DNA from: Actinomycetaceae bacterium
GTDB taxonomy: Bacteria > Actinomycetota > Actinomycetes > Actinomycetales > Actinomycetaceae
Direction of reading: 5' to 3'
Length of the DNA: 42,526 nucleotides
Assembly: GCA_030524055.1 (NCBI GenBank)
Contig: JAUNHH010000023.1
Span: 1 to 42,526 of the forward strand
How positions within the stretch are numbered: the stretch's first letter is position 1; every line of letters starts with the position of its first letter. Shown piece after piece: positions 31,885 to 40,641 of this stretch. The notes under the pieces are model-generated. The model did no database searches, was not told the DNA's origin, and saw nothing but the letters and a program-made list of their open reading frames with translations. Both the position numbers and the translations under genes were made by a program.

Positions 31885-32829
31885 ATGCCCGGTGGCCTTG
31901 TCGCCCTTCTTGACGATATTGCAACCCTCGCAAAAGTTGCTGCTGCCTCTGTGGATGATGTGGCAGCAGGTGCAGCAAAAGCCTCCGCAAAAGCAGTGGG
32001 TGTGGTTATTGACGACACAGCCGTCACCCCGCAATATGTGCAGGGCCTCACCCCCGCCCGCGAACTTCCTATTATCGGGAAAATTGCGCGCGGTTCACTA
32101 CTGAATAAGCTTTTCATTATTCTACCCGTTGCCTTTTTCCTCACCTGGATTGCGCCCTGGTCACTGCCGATATTGTTGATTATTGGCGGGTCCTATTTAT
32201 GTTTCGAGGGGGCAGAGAAAATCCTGGCAAAACTCAAACTCCTGCCCCACCATGAAGGGCATGAGGATGCCACCGGCGCAGAAACTGCCGAGGAGATGGA
32301 AAAGCGAATGGTCGCTTCGGCGACCCGCACCGACCTTATTCTTTCCGCTGAAATTATGCTGATTGCTTTGGCAGATTTAACGGGCTCAGAATTCACCATG
32401 CGTGTGGCGATTATGGTGACAGTCGCCCTCTTTATGACCTTCCTTGTGTATGGCCTGGTGGCCATTCTGGTGAAAATGGACGATATTGGCGCCCATATGG
32501 CTAAAGGCGGTGGCCCTTCCGCAAATCTTGGACGCACCATTGTGCGCGTAATGCCTGGCGTTTTCCGTGCCATTGGTGTTATCGGGACAGTCGCAATGTT
32601 GTGGGTGGGTGGCCATATCGTCATTAAGTCCCTCTCCGATTTGGGATGGGGCGCGATTTACCACGGCGTTGAGCACCTTGCCCATATGGTCGAAGGCCTT
32701 GGCGGATTTGCCGTGTGGACTGTGGATACCGTGTTGTCCGGCATTATTGGCCTCATCTGGGGCGCCGCGCTGGCCTGGGCCTGGACCTTTATTTCCCGTT
32801 TCCTTCCCTCAAAGAAGGCAGCGCACTGA
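31885..32829 (+). CDS. DUF808 (YedI-like) membrane protein
   Basis: Inner-membrane protein of unknown function, 314 residues. The N-terminus GGLVALLDDIATLAKVAAASVDDVAAGAAKASAKAVGVVIDD is the family hallmark (soluble, helical), then PARELPIIGKIARGSLLNKLFIILPVAFFL and further helices (LPILLIIGGSYLCFEGAEK, MLIALADLTGSEF, RVAIMVTVALFMTFLVYGLVAILVKMDD, GVIGTVAMLWVGGHIV, VLSGIIGLIWGAALAWAW). I chose ATG 31885 with GGAGAA six bases upstream; an in-frame ATG 12 bases earlier overlaps that site. Often annotated as a putative transporter without experimental support. Confidence 0.85.
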   Translation: MPGGLVALLDDIATLAKVAAASVDDVAAGAAKASAKAVGVVIDDTAVTPQYVQGLTPARELPIIGKIARGSLLNKLFIILPVAFFLTWIAPWSLPILLIIGGSYLCFEGAEKILAKLKLLPHHEGHEDATGAETAEEMEKRMVASATRTDLILSAEIMLIALADLTGSEFTMRVAIMVTVALFMTFLVYGLVAILVKMDDIGAHMAKGGGPSANLGRTIVRVMPGVFRAIGVIGTVAMLWVGGHIVIKSLSDLGWGAIYHGVEHLAHMVEGLGGFAVWTVDTVLSGIIGLIWGAALAWAWTFISRFLPSKKAAH

Positions 32830-32960
32830 GTCACGGGCCCGGGGCAGAGTGCCAACACCATGCAAACTGGGGCAAGTCCCGCGCCACAGACACCCAGCAC
32901 CCCGACCTTTCAACGCTCCTTCCTCCATCCGAGATGCCAACACCCCCAATATCACGACTA

Positions 32961-32989
32961 TTGACGTTAGCACCTGCAAGGTCTACCAT
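32961..32989 (+). promoter_or_regulatory. Promoter of the HigBA-like pair (leaderless)
   Basis: TTGACG (32961-32966), a 17-bp spacer and TACCAT (32984-32989). The ATG at 32996 is six bases after the -10, so transcription should begin at or next to the start codon, giving a leaderless toxin mRNA; no Shine-Dalgarno site is present. Confidence 0.65.
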
Positions 32990-32995
32990 TAGAGC

Positions 32996-33346
32996 ATGTG
33001 GACGATCGACACCAGCCTGGTTGAGGACTGGATTCTGTCGCTCGACAGTAGTTCGCTTGCGCAGGTCTATGCTGCACTAGAGGTTCTGGCCGATTATGGC
33101 CCAAGCCTCGGTCGCCCACTCGTTGACACAGTGACGACCTCGCGGCATCGCAACATGAAGGAGCTCAGACCCGGATCCTCTGGGCGAAGTGAAATTCGGA
33201 TGCTATTTGCATTCGACCCTGAGCGACGGGCCATCATCTTGGTGGCGGGAGATAAAGCTGGCAACTGGCAACGTTGGTACAAGAGAAATATTCCTCGAGC
33301 CGATGAGGTGTTTGATGCCCACCTGGAGCGATTGAAGGGAGAATGA
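32996..33346 (+). CDS. RelE/HigB-type toxin
   Basis: Probable ribosome-dependent mRNA endonuclease, 116 residues. Family signs are the helix LAQVYAALEVLADYGPSLGRPLVDT, MKELRPGSSGRSEIRMLFAFDPERRAIILVAGDKAGNWQRWYKRNIPRADEVFDAHL: the E-L-R-P, R-x-x-F and K-A/K-x-x-W-x-x-x-Y elements are those of the phage-derived Gp49-like/HigB group. Toxin first, antitoxin second is the HigBA order. Its last codons overlap the antitoxin start by 4 bp. Confidence 0.88.
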   Translation: MWTIDTSLVEDWILSLDSSSLAQVYAALEVLADYGPSLGRPLVDTVTTSRHRNMKELRPGSSGRSEIRMLFAFDPERRAIILVAGDKAGNWQRWYKRNIPRADEVFDAHLERLKGE

Positions 33347-33654
33347 TCACGATGACCACCTTGGAGGAATTGCAGGCGAAGCGTCCGGTTGACCGAGCAC
33401 TTATTGAGCACCATAAACGCATTATGCTTGACCAGGTTCGGGCGTACCGCCTCCGTGAGCTCCGCGAGCATGCAGGATTGACTCAGAGCGAGTTGGCTGA
33501 GCGCATCGGCGTGGGACAGCGCCAGGTTTCAAAGATCGAGAACGGCGATCTGGAGAATACCAAACTCGGAACAATCCGTGGCTACCTTGAGGCGGTGGGC
33601 GGCTCTATGGAGCTGGACTATGTAATGGGTGACCAGCGCATTCGCGTGGCGTGA
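33343..33654 (+). CDS. XRE-family antitoxin (HigA type)
   Basis: Antitoxin and autorepressor, 103 residues. N-terminal helical extension (TLEELQAKRPVDRALIEHHKRIMLDQ) followed by a helix-turn-helix: YRLRELREHAGLTQSELAERIGVGQRQVSKIENGDLENTKLGTIRGYLEAVGGSMELD. ATG 33343 overlaps the toxin stop; ATG 33352 (three codons later) is an alternative start. The last strand (LDYVMGDQRIRVA) is typical of HigA partners of Gp49-like toxins. Confidence 0.88.
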   Translation: MITMTTLEELQAKRPVDRALIEHHKRIMLDQVRAYRLRELREHAGLTQSELAERIGVGQRQVSKIENGDLENTKLGTIRGYLEAVGGSMELDYVMGDQRIRVA

Positions 33655-33953
33655 ACATAACTTCGGTTCAACCATGCCCTTTTACGGGCCAATGACAGAG
33701 ACTTGGCCTGTTTCCACACTATGTAGCCGGACTGCCGCAGGGAACGTTTCGCCACGAGCAACGTCACCACTCTTCCACGTTCTCTCTTCTACGCGGGGAC
33801 GATGCGTCCATTGACAGGGTGAAACGCTCACCCTATCACGCATGCAACCATTGAGTCAGGCGGGGCGAGTGAGTTCAACACCCTCAGATGCGCTCTGGTT
33901 TCAAGTTATCACTCGAAACTGAGAGTACGTCCTTGACTCACAGGAGATTCGAG
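33655..33953 (+). promoter_or_regulatory. Gabija upstream region: promoter with built-in operator
   Basis: No gene seen. TTGACA (33811-33816), 17-bp spacer and TATCAC (33834-33839) form a promoter; the spacer is exactly filled by the inverted repeat GGGTGA-AACGC-TCACCC (33817-33833), a natural operator position. The predicted leader (about 33846-33953) contains two 7-bp complementary pairs: TGAGTCA/TGACTCA (33853-33859 with 33934-33940) and CGAGTGA/TCACTCG, which may fold it. AGGAG (33942-33946) is the ribosome-binding site of the nuclease gene. Confidence 0.5.
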
Positions 33954-35876
33954 ATGTACCTAAGCCACGTGCACGTGCGAGGATTACGCGGTGCTAATGA
34001 CACCCCCTTGGAGCTCTCATTACCTGGGCGATTTTCCGTCATTGCAGGGGCGAATGGCAGCGGCAAGACCACATTATTGGATGCCATATATCTCAGCCAT
34101 AGTGAGCATTTCCCTCACCTTCCAAGACTCTCCGCGGCAGCACTTGGTGCAGGGGAGCACAGCATCGAAGTGAAGTATCGCTTTGAGGACGACCCTAACA
34201 ACGAGGGACCACTTGGTCAGCAGTTACAACAACAGGGCGGGCGCCAGACCCCTGGAACTATTGCCGCAAAGTGGTCGCGAACGCTACACCGCAGCCTTGG
34301 TTCCATCTCTACAAAACCTCTCACGACCAGTGATGTAGAGTCACGCACTCGCCTCATCTACTTGCCAGCGTGGCGTAATCCAATTGATGAACTGGCGCGG
34401 CGCGAAACTCGCATCCTGGTCGAGTTATTGCGTGCACAGCAGCAGAATCGAGGTCACGGCCGCAACCTCTCCCAATTACGGGGCCGAGCATCTAGCCTCC
34501 TTGAGTCTCTTGCGACTGACGAGTTGTTAGCTACCCTTGAAGCCAGAGTTGGTGAACAACTCCGCGCACTCTCAGCAGGAGTATCCCGCAACTGGCCCTA
34601 TATTCGTGGCCAGGTTGTCGATGACCGCTATTTGGCACGAGTACTCGAGTTAATGCTTGCCACGTCAGAAGACCGTACTGACGCTCTACCTCTTGAGGTT
34701 GTTGGGCTAGGTTATGTCAATCTGCTGCATGTTGCAGTAACTCTCGCAGCTATACCTGATGCGAAACAGATCGCTGAAGCAGAGGCAGACATCGATGCAG
34801 GATTAGCTGGACACCAAAACGTTGACACCGATACGAGGGCTGAGGATGCGGAGCGTATCCTACGCCAGGCTCACGCCGAAAGCCAGAGTGTCGAAGATTC
34901 GTTCTTTCCTGATGACCCCTTCCACGTCACCTTGCTCATCGAAGAACCTGAAGCTCATCTACACCCCCAACTGCAGCATTCGCTGGTACGATATCTGCGT
35001 CGGCAAGTCCGACAGCGCCCTGAGCTCCAGGTCATCCTGTCTACCCATGCCACCGATGTCATCACCTCCTGCGATCCAGCTGAACTCGTGATCATTCGAC
35101 GGGACATTTCTGGGCGACGAGTCTGTCAACCAGTAGCAGATATCCCCTTGGATACGCACAGAGAAGAAGTGCTGCGTAAGACGCGACTGCACCTAGATGC
35201 CAGTAGATCTGCTTCCCTCTTCGCTGACCGTCTCCTTTTGGTGGAAGGCGTCACTGAGGCAGCGGTACTCCGCGAATTTGGCTGGGCTTGGGCTGAGGAT
35301 GACCCTGATCGGCAATCATTCATTGATGCATTGACCATTGTCGCGATGGGAACGAAGGTAGGTCAATGGGCAGTTCGTCTGCTCGCCACTCAAGGTCACG
35401 AGCTCTGCAGTCGCCTTGCCGTTTTGCGCGACAGTGACCTTAACATCGATCAGACTCCAACACCACCCTCATGGGCAAACGACCATAACCCAAACGTGTT
35501 ACTTGTGGAACATAACCACCCGACTCTAGAACCTCAGTTGACTGAAGGTAACGAGGATCTGATCGCCCGTGCTCTAGTGGAGATTAACGTGCCAGTCCCT
35601 AAACAAGTCACTCCGCAATCAATCTGGGATTTATTCCGCAGCAGACACAAGGAAGGAGACAAGACGGTGCCTGCTGGTGCGGCAGCATCCCGTAAGGGGG
35701 AGTTTGCACAGGCCTTGGCGGGTCAGCTCCGCACGAAACGGGAAAACAATGGCGGCAGAGTCCATGTTCCAACTCCGATCCAACATGTCTTCGATTTTCT
35801 CTATCCAACGTCTGGGCCCAATCCCGAGCCAGCAGACGTTTCTGCCACAAAACAGGAAATCTCTAGTAGTGACTAG
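33954..35876 (+). CDS. gajA: Gabija-like nuclease GajA (OLD ATPase-TOPRIM)
   Basis: DNA-nicking nuclease of an anti-phage system. ABC-type ATPase: Walker [13 protein letters not shown] (residues about 33-44), [17 protein letters not shown], Walker [14 protein letters not shown] and LSTHATDVI. The C-terminal TOPRIM domain has the glutamate in [16 protein letters not shown] and the D-x-D in RDSDLN. 640 residues, slightly longer than the Bacillus cereus protein (578). The ATG at 33954 has AGGAG seven bases upstream; the frame is open to 33888. The next gene, a UvrD-like helicase, overlaps its stop, which is the Gabija gene order. OLD proteins also pair with reverse transcriptases or act alone, but this helicase partner favours Gabija. 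Confidence 0.87.
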   Translation: MYLSHVHVRGLRGANDTPLELSLPGRFSVIAGANGSGKTTLLDAIYLSHSEHFPHLPRLSAAALGAGEHSIEVKYRFEDDPNNEGPLGQQLQQQGGRQTPGTIAAKWSRTLHRSLGSISTKPLTTSDVESRTRLIYLPAWRNPIDELARRETRILVELLRAQQQNRGHGRNLSQLRGRASSLLESLATDELLATLEARVGEQLRALSAGVSRNWPYIRGQVVDDRYLARVLELMLATSEDRTDALPLEVVGLGYVNLLHVAVTLAAIPDAKQIAEAEADIDAGLAGHQNVDTDTRAEDAERILRQAHAESQSVEDSFFPDDPFHVTLLIEEPEAHLHPQLQHSLVRYLRRQVRQRPELQVILSTHATDVITSCDPAELVIIRRDISGRRVCQPVADIPLDTHREEVLRKTRLHLDASRSASLFADRLLLVEGVTEAAVLREFGWAWAEDDPDRQSFIDALTIVAMGTKVGQWAVRLLATQGHELCSRLAVLRDSDLNIDQTPTPPSWANDHNPNVLLVEHNHPTLEPQLTEGNEDLIARALVEINVPVPKQVTPQSIWDLFRSRHKEGDKTVPAGAAASRKGEFAQALAGQLRTKRENNGGRVHVPTPIQHVFDFLYPTSGPNPEPADVSATKQEISSSD

Positions 35877-37404
35877 TAACGTACACGCGAGTGCTGGTGT
35901 TATCAGTGAACTAACAGACGAGCAGCGCCTCGCTGCAGCCAGTTTACAGACCAACCTGTTCATTGAAGCTGGGCCAGGCACCGGAAAAACTACCGTGTCA
36001 GCGCAGCGCTTTGGGGTGCAACGTTTCATCTCCTCACGCCCTTATGATGCGCGCGCTGTCGTAGCAGTGAGCTTCACCCGTGCCGCGACCTATAATCTGC
36101 GCCAACGTGTACAACGACTGTGGGGGCCCACAGCCTTAACGTGGCCACACCGGATCGTCACCCTTGACACTATTATGTGCGATCTGCTCCATGACTTAAT
36201 GCAACAGAAGCTCGTAATCTGGCCAAATGCGCTCAAGTTATGGCCCGATGGGAATATTGAGTTGGATGTGCGGGATAGTTGGGCATCAAGTATCAGCACT
36301 GTCTGGAGCAGAGCGTACTACAAACTCGAACTCCATGAAGGCAAGATCAAACTCTCGGAGGAATTCACCTCGGAGCAGGCCGCACACTTTCCTAAAAAAG
36401 ATGTTGAATGTCTAATTGAACAGGGCATCTGCACACATCAAGATATACGGGATATTTTAACGCTCGCTCTCAAGGAGCCAACTTCGGCAACTCGGGTACA
36501 GAAACGACTCGGCGACACCATGAGAGCCCTCATCGTTGATGAGGTCTTTGATGCTAACGGTCTGGATATTGCCATCATTGGAGCTGCAATTGCGGCCGGA
36601 GTCAGTGTCACACTTGTTGGGGACCCATGGCAGGCACTTTACGTTTTCCGTGGTGCCCGTCCAGAAGCTATTCCAAGGCTTCTCGAGCGGGCTGAAGTCG
36701 CTACGCTCAGACTCACCAAGTCCTTCCGATGGTGCTCCAAGGAGCAACACAATCTAGCGAACCGACTTCGCGCTGGGAAAGGAATTATTCTGCCGAACGA
36801 GGAGTCAGATATTGATGTGGCTCTAGCGCTACGGTGGGCTGAACTATGGAGCCTCGGCGGCAAAGTCCTCCCGCTAGCATTTCAGTCCTTTAAAGGCAGT
36901 TATGGGGAGGCCGCAGTCACCCTAATACTCAATCACCTCACCCGGAGCACGCTTAACCTTGATGCTTCTTACCTTAACGACGCACTGACGGCGCTAAACA
37001 TACAGGATCGCGAGATACCTCGAATGCTGGAACCCGAGCTGCAGGATGTTGTCGAGACCCTACGCCCCGGTGGCAAGGAAGCCGCAAAGGCGGCATATAT
37101 GCAATTGAGGGAGGTTATCAGCAAGGTATCAACACGGGAACTCCCTAGAAGACCTCACTATACTCACACAGATAAACTTGTCCAGTTGCGAGAACGAATT
37201 GTCTATCCGGGAGACATAATTCCCGGACTAACAACCCATCAGGCTAAGGGGCACGAGTGGCAAATCGTCGGAGTCCGTTTAAAGCCGGATGAGCGAGAAG
37301 TCTTGGCAGCCGGTCTTAACAGTTCCGAGGAACTGCATCGCAAGATTTATGTGGCCTGCACTCGCGCACGGGAACGCACCATAGAGTTGGGTTCCTCTAT
37401 ATGA
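35869..37404 (+). CDS. gajB: Gabija-like UvrD/Rep-type helicase GajB
   Basis: Superfamily 1 helicase-like partner that is thought to sense DNA ends from phage replication and activate GajA. Motifs: Q-motif and [29 protein letters not shown]; Ia, [33 protein letters not shown] (D-E retained); [55 protein letters not shown]. The GTG at 35869 gives 511 residues (Bacillus GajB is 494) and overlaps the gajA stop by 8 bp, with AGGAAA upstream. No gene overlaps its 3' end. Codons such as ATA, CTA and AGG are noticeably frequent compared with the housekeeping genes, fitting horizontal origin. Confidence 0.87.
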   Translation: MTSNVHASAGVISELTDEQRLAAASLQTNLFIEAGPGTGKTTVSAQRFGVQRFISSRPYDARAVVAVSFTRAATYNLRQRVQRLWGPTALTWPHRIVTLDTIMCDLLHDLMQQKLVIWPNALKLWPDGNIELDVRDSWASSISTVWSRAYYKLELHEGKIKLSEEFTSEQAAHFPKKDVECLIEQGICTHQDIRDILTLALKEPTSATRVQKRLGDTMRALIVDEVFDANGLDIAIIGAAIAAGVSVTLVGDPWQALYVFRGARPEAIPRLLERAEVATLRLTKSFRWCSKEQHNLANRLRAGKGIILPNEESDIDVALALRWAELWSLGGKVLPLAFQSFKGSYGEAAVTLILNHLTRSTLNLDASYLNDALTALNIQDREIPRMLEPELQDVVETLRPGGKEAAKAAYMQLREVISKVSTRELPRRPHYTHTDKLVQLRERIVYPGDIIPGLTTHQAKGHEWQIVGVRLKPDEREVLAAGLNSSEELHRKIYVACTRARERTIELGSSI

Positions 37405-37566
37405 ACCTGCACCCGCCACAAAAGACCAAGTAAAATATCATTCTAGGTCTATTTGCGCTTCATCAGGGCTACTTCTGTGGCAACGCCCTATCCAGACTCC
37501 GTGAACAGACTTCCATGTCACTTTTTGCTTCCCCTCCTGCTGGCCTCGCCCCTGCGCGTTAGACTT

Positions 37567-37612
37567 AGGACCTGAGTCCTGAAACAGAAGGTCTCATTGC
37601 GCTCCAGCGCAA
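37567..37612 (+). promoter_or_regulatory. sodA leader palindromes
   Basis: AGGAC-CTGA-GTCCT (37567-37580) and TTGCGC-TCCA-GCGCAA (about 37597-37612) are two short perfect inverted repeats in the 240-bp gap before the superoxide dismutase gene. Either may be an operator or leader hairpin. GAGGAG precedes the start codon by eight bases. Confidence 0.45.
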
Positions 37613-37645
37613 CCTAATAACAATGCCCAACCTTGAGGAGCTGCC

Positions 37646-38266
37646 ATGACGGTGTATACCCTTCCCGACCTTCCCTACGATTACGCTGCCCTCGAACCCC
37701 ACATTTCTGGGCGCATTATGGAACTTCACCACGACAAGCACCATGCTGCTTATGTTGCTGGCGCCAATGCGGCCCTGGCCGCCCTGGAAGCCGCCCGCGA
37801 TTCTGGCGATCATGGAGCCATTAACCTCCACGAAAAGAATCTCGCCTTCCACCTGGGTGGACACACCAACCACTCGATTTTCTGGCAGAACATGACCGGA
37901 GAAGGCGCCTCGCGCCCTGAGGGTGAATTGGCTGCCGCCATTGACGAGTTCTTCGGCTCCTTCGAGAAGTTCCAAGGACAATTCGCTGCCGCTGCTCTGG
38001 GCCTTCAGGGCTCCGGCTGGGGCGTTCTCGCATGGGACGCCCTGGGCCAGCGCCTGGTCACCTTCCAGCTGACCGACCAGCAGGGCAATGTCCCCGTTGC
38101 CACCGTGCCGCTGCTCATGCTGGATATGTGGGAGCACGCCTTCTACCTTGACTACGTCAATGTCAAGGCCGATTACGTCAAGGCCTGGTGGAATGTGGTC
38201 AACTGGGCCGACGTCGCCGCCCGCCTCGAGCGCGCACGTTCCTTCACCGGTCTGGTCACCGCCTGA
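37646..38266 (+). CDS. sodA: Superoxide dismutase (Mn/Fe type)
   Basis: Converts superoxide to oxygen and peroxide. 206 residues. Metal ligands are His in [13 protein letters not shown] (N-terminal), His in [12 protein letters not shown], and Asp and His in [13 protein letters not shown]. The order, spacing and [16 protein letters not shown] are fully typical. GQGSGW is replaced by [12 protein letters not shown], as normal. The Mn/Fe preference is not clear from these positions. It is monocistronic and ends in a strong hairpin; it follows the Gabija genes directly, so the defence island ends here. Confidence 0.96.
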   Translation: MTVYTLPDLPYDYAALEPHISGRIMELHHDKHHAAYVAGANAALAALEAARDSGDHGAINLHEKNLAFHLGGHTNHSIFWQNMTGEGASRPEGELAAAIDEFFGSFEKFQGQFAAAALGLQGSGWGVLAWDALGQRLVTFQLTDQQGNVPVATVPLLMLDMWEHAFYLDYVNVKADYVKAWWNVVNWADVAARLERARSFTGLVTA

Positions 38267-38285
38267 CCTTTCGCAGTGAAGCTGA

Positions 38286-38320
38286 GCCCCGTCCTCGTCA
38301 ATCATGTACGAGGGCGGGGC
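38286..38320. terminator. Bidirectional terminator sodA / TPM gene
   Basis: GCCCCGTCCTCGT (38286-38298) pairs with the exact 13-mer ACGAGGGCGGGGC (38308-38320) through one T-G wobble, with a 9-nt loop. GATGTTCTTT follows on the plus strand. It separates the convergent sodA and TPM genes. Confidence 0.8.
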
Positions 38321-38347
38321 GATGTTCTTTAGCGACAACGGCGGACT

Positions 38348-39202
38348 TTAGAACTTGCCGCCACCTCCGCCATGGGTTGCACCGGAAGAGGAGGTGTGCG
38401 TGGAGGAAAAACCTGAACCGGAACTGGTTTTCGGCTTAGGAATAGCCACGATATTGCGATTAATAAGGGTATCCCTGACGTCTTCAATATGGGCTGACCC
38501 TTCAACAAGATAGGTCCGAGCAGTAGGCTCATATCCTTCATTGCGCATTTTCCGGACGAAAACGAAGTGTGCGACTGCAGTGCCTGCTCCTCCCCCACCA
38601 AAAAGGGCAACCACGATGGAAATAAAGCCCGCAAAAAAGTTGCCATCGGAAGTACCCGACCGCTTAAATCCAGATGTTCCCACAGGCGTGCCACTATCGG
38701 CAGCCTTCATATAGACCTCTGTTTCCTCAACAAAGAGCTTCGCCCCTCCATACCAATCATCATCACCTAAAGGCGAACGCAATCGGTCAAGAAGCCGGGA
38801 AATACCCTCGTCATTAAAGGTCCGGATAGAATCACCGCGGGTCGAAATCCACATATCTCGAGAATCTGGAGCGATCAACAAAAGAACGCCCGAATAGTCT
38901 CCTCCAATGCCATAACCATTCTCGTCGAAATAGTCATCGGCAGCATTCATTGGGCTACGCCCATTCAGATCCGTAAAGTAGATCACGATATCTTCACGGT
39001 AGGTGGATGAAATCCGCTGAATTTCATCTTCCAGTTGCTGTTCTTCTGATGACGATAAGACATCGACCTCATCGACCACATGCTCTGTTGAAGCAAAAGT
39101 GGGGGCGGCGTATGCCCAGAAAATAAGGAAAAGAAGGAGGCAGAGAACGGCACTTCCAACAGCGCGACGCACATTGGCGGGAAAGAGTTGAGTCTTAGTC
39201 AT
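38348..39202 (-). CDS. TPM-domain membrane protein (YgcG/YdjH-like)
   Basis: Membrane-anchored protein of unknown role, 284 residues. Signal peptide or anchor AVLCLLLFLIFWAYAAPTFA, then the TPM domain (VVDEVDVLSSSEEQQLEDEIQRISSTYREDIVIYFTDLNG, YGIGGDYSGVLLLIAPDSRDMWISTRGD), a second membrane segment FFAGFISIVVALFGGGGAGTAV and a cytoplasmic Ser/Gly-rich tail ending HTSSSGATHGGGGGKF, typical of YgcG proteins. It follows the zinc-ribbon gene by 13 bp, in the same transcript. With the SPFH gene opposite, the trio resembles B. subtilis YdjG, YdjH and YdjI, which work with PspA in membrane stress. Confidence 0.83.
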   Translation of the reverse strand: MTKTQLFPANVRRAVGSAVLCLLLFLIFWAYAAPTFASTEHVVDEVDVLSSSEEQQLEDEIQRISSTYREDIVIYFTDLNGRSPMNAADDYFDENGYGIGGDYSGVLLLIAPDSRDMWISTRGDSIRTFNDEGISRLLDRLRSPLGDDDWYGGAKLFVEETEVYMKAADSGTPVGTSGFKRSGTSDGNFFAGFISIVVALFGGGGAGTAVAHFVFVRKMRNEGYEPTARTYLVEGSAHIEDVRDTLINRNIVAIPKPKTSSGSGFSSTHTSSSGATHGGGGGKF

Positions 39203-39215
39203 TATTACGCCCCTT

Positions 39216-40406
39216 TTACGCCACTGACGCTAAAATAACCCAGGTAACGAGAAGAATAGGCAGAATAAACGCCGCCATAAAACCTAAACGCACCGCCCAG
39301 AGACGACCTTTACTAATGGGAAATGAACCGACAACTTCGCCAGTTTGCCCATTGACCGCAAAAGGATATTTCTCGCCAGCGTATTCAATAATGATCAGCC
39401 ACATCGGCAAAAGGGCATACCACAAGCCTTTACGCTCAAGCTCAACACTCTGATTAGTCAGCTGGAGCGTGTCATAGGATTTCAGCGTTGCCCGAGTCAT
39501 TTCTTTGGCGGATTCCACAACGCGGCGGTCCGCGCGGTCAATAGTTTGCTCGGCATCAATGTCATAGAAAGATGCTGCGTAACCCGATAAGTAGGCTGCA
39601 GAAAAGACTTCGGAGTCAGCCAGATCAAAAGGCTCAGCTCCTTCTGCACGTTTGGGATCCAACTTTGTAGTCCCGCATACAGGGATGCCTCGGAACTCCG
39701 CTTTACAATAGCGTTCTACTTCATATTGTTCGGTTTCCGTATAGGTATTTTCTGAGTCTGACCAGGTGCGCTGACGGGTCGCTGAGTAATAAAAATTACC
39801 TTCGATAGCGCGGTCATGAAACCAGAAAGGTAAATAGGTTCCCGTAGCCTCAGCAAGAATATGCTCATTACGGAATTTGGGCGGGAGAAGGAATTTCCCT
39901 TTAGTTGCTTCCTGGAAGGCCGCTAGCATTCCTTTTTTATCGACTGAGAAGGGGATAATGAAATCTGGTACACGAGTGACACGAATGCGTCCCGTTGCTA
40001 CGAAGGTATTATCACAGAAACCGCATCGAGTAGAAATAGTAGTCGGGTCAGCAACGATCACTGCGCCGCAAGAATTACATTCTAATTCGGACATTCCAGA
40101 GAGTTCATCACTGGTAAAGTCCCTATGGGAACCCGTCTCCCCACCCTCGTAAATTTCTTCTGCAGGCACGGAAGAATATCCATCACCAGTGACATTACCA
40201 CTGACAGATCCTGGAGTTGATGCGGAATTTGCGCTGCCAACGCTGGCACTAACTGGAGCTTCCACCCCAAAATGTTCTCTATTGAACTTTTCCACTTCAG
40301 CCACGGTGAATTGTGAGCGACAGAATGCGCACACCATTTTCCCCTGTGTCGCTGAATATTCAATAGGCGCGGCGCAACCCGGGCACTTATATTGAATCCC
40401 GCTCAT
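39216..40406 (-). CDS. Zinc-ribbon (TFIIB-like) membrane protein, YdjG-like
   Basis: Function unknown; 396 residues. Two zinc ribbons: YKCPGCAAPIEYS...MVCAFC near the N-terminus and LECNSCGAVIVAD...TRCGFC near residue 130, each with paired C-x-x-C motifs. A large soluble middle part starts VPDFIIPFSVDK and contains AYLSGYAASFYDID; it ends with one or two membrane segments (LWAVRLGFMAAFILPILLVTWVILASVA). I chose ATG 40406 (GGAGG three bases upstream); an in-frame start exists at 40475. Upstream of the TPM gene, divergent from SPFH. Similar proteins act with SPFH and TPM partners in membrane-stress modules. Confidence 0.82.
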   Translation of the reverse strand: MSGIQYKCPGCAAPIEYSATQGKMVCAFCRSQFTVAEVEKFNREHFGVEAPVSASVGSANSASTPGSVSGNVTGDGYSSVPAEEIYEGGETGSHRDFTSDELSGMSELECNSCGAVIVADPTTISTRCGFCDNTFVATGRIRVTRVPDFIIPFSVDKKGMLAAFQEATKGKFLLPPKFRNEHILAEATGTYLPFWFHDRAIEGNFYYSATRQRTWSDSENTYTETEQYEVERYCKAEFRGIPVCGTTKLDPKRAEGAEPFDLADSEVFSAAYLSGYAASFYDIDAEQTIDRADRRVVESAKEMTRATLKSYDTLQLTNQSVELERKGLWYALLPMWLIIIEYAGEKYPFAVNGQTGEVVGSFPISKGRLWAVRLGFMAAFILPILLVTWVILASVA

Positions 40407-40641
40407 TGTCCTCCAAGCCGTTATCCACAATCGTGCAGACAACACCTCTCTTACCCCGTTGCGGCCGGGGTGCACTATCTTTCTCTTAGCCTACGGCACA
40501 ATGTCAACGGGCGAGCAGCGGCGATTCCCACACTGTGGCCAGCAACGATGCTCCCCAGCATTTCCCCAGGCAGGACACTGATTTTCGGGGAATAATAGGG
40601 CCGTGCGCATGCTGCGTACTTCAACGTAAGGGGATCAACCT

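Noticed and set aside
33888-33953. Upstream extension of the GajA-like protein
   Set aside because: ATG 33954 has a well-placed AGGAG and begins directly at the conserved first strand of the ATPase; the upstream residues are not family-like.
32996-37404. Prophage or integrative element
   Set aside because: No integrase, portal, capsid, terminase or relaxase gene occurs anywhere in the window; the defence genes stand alone.
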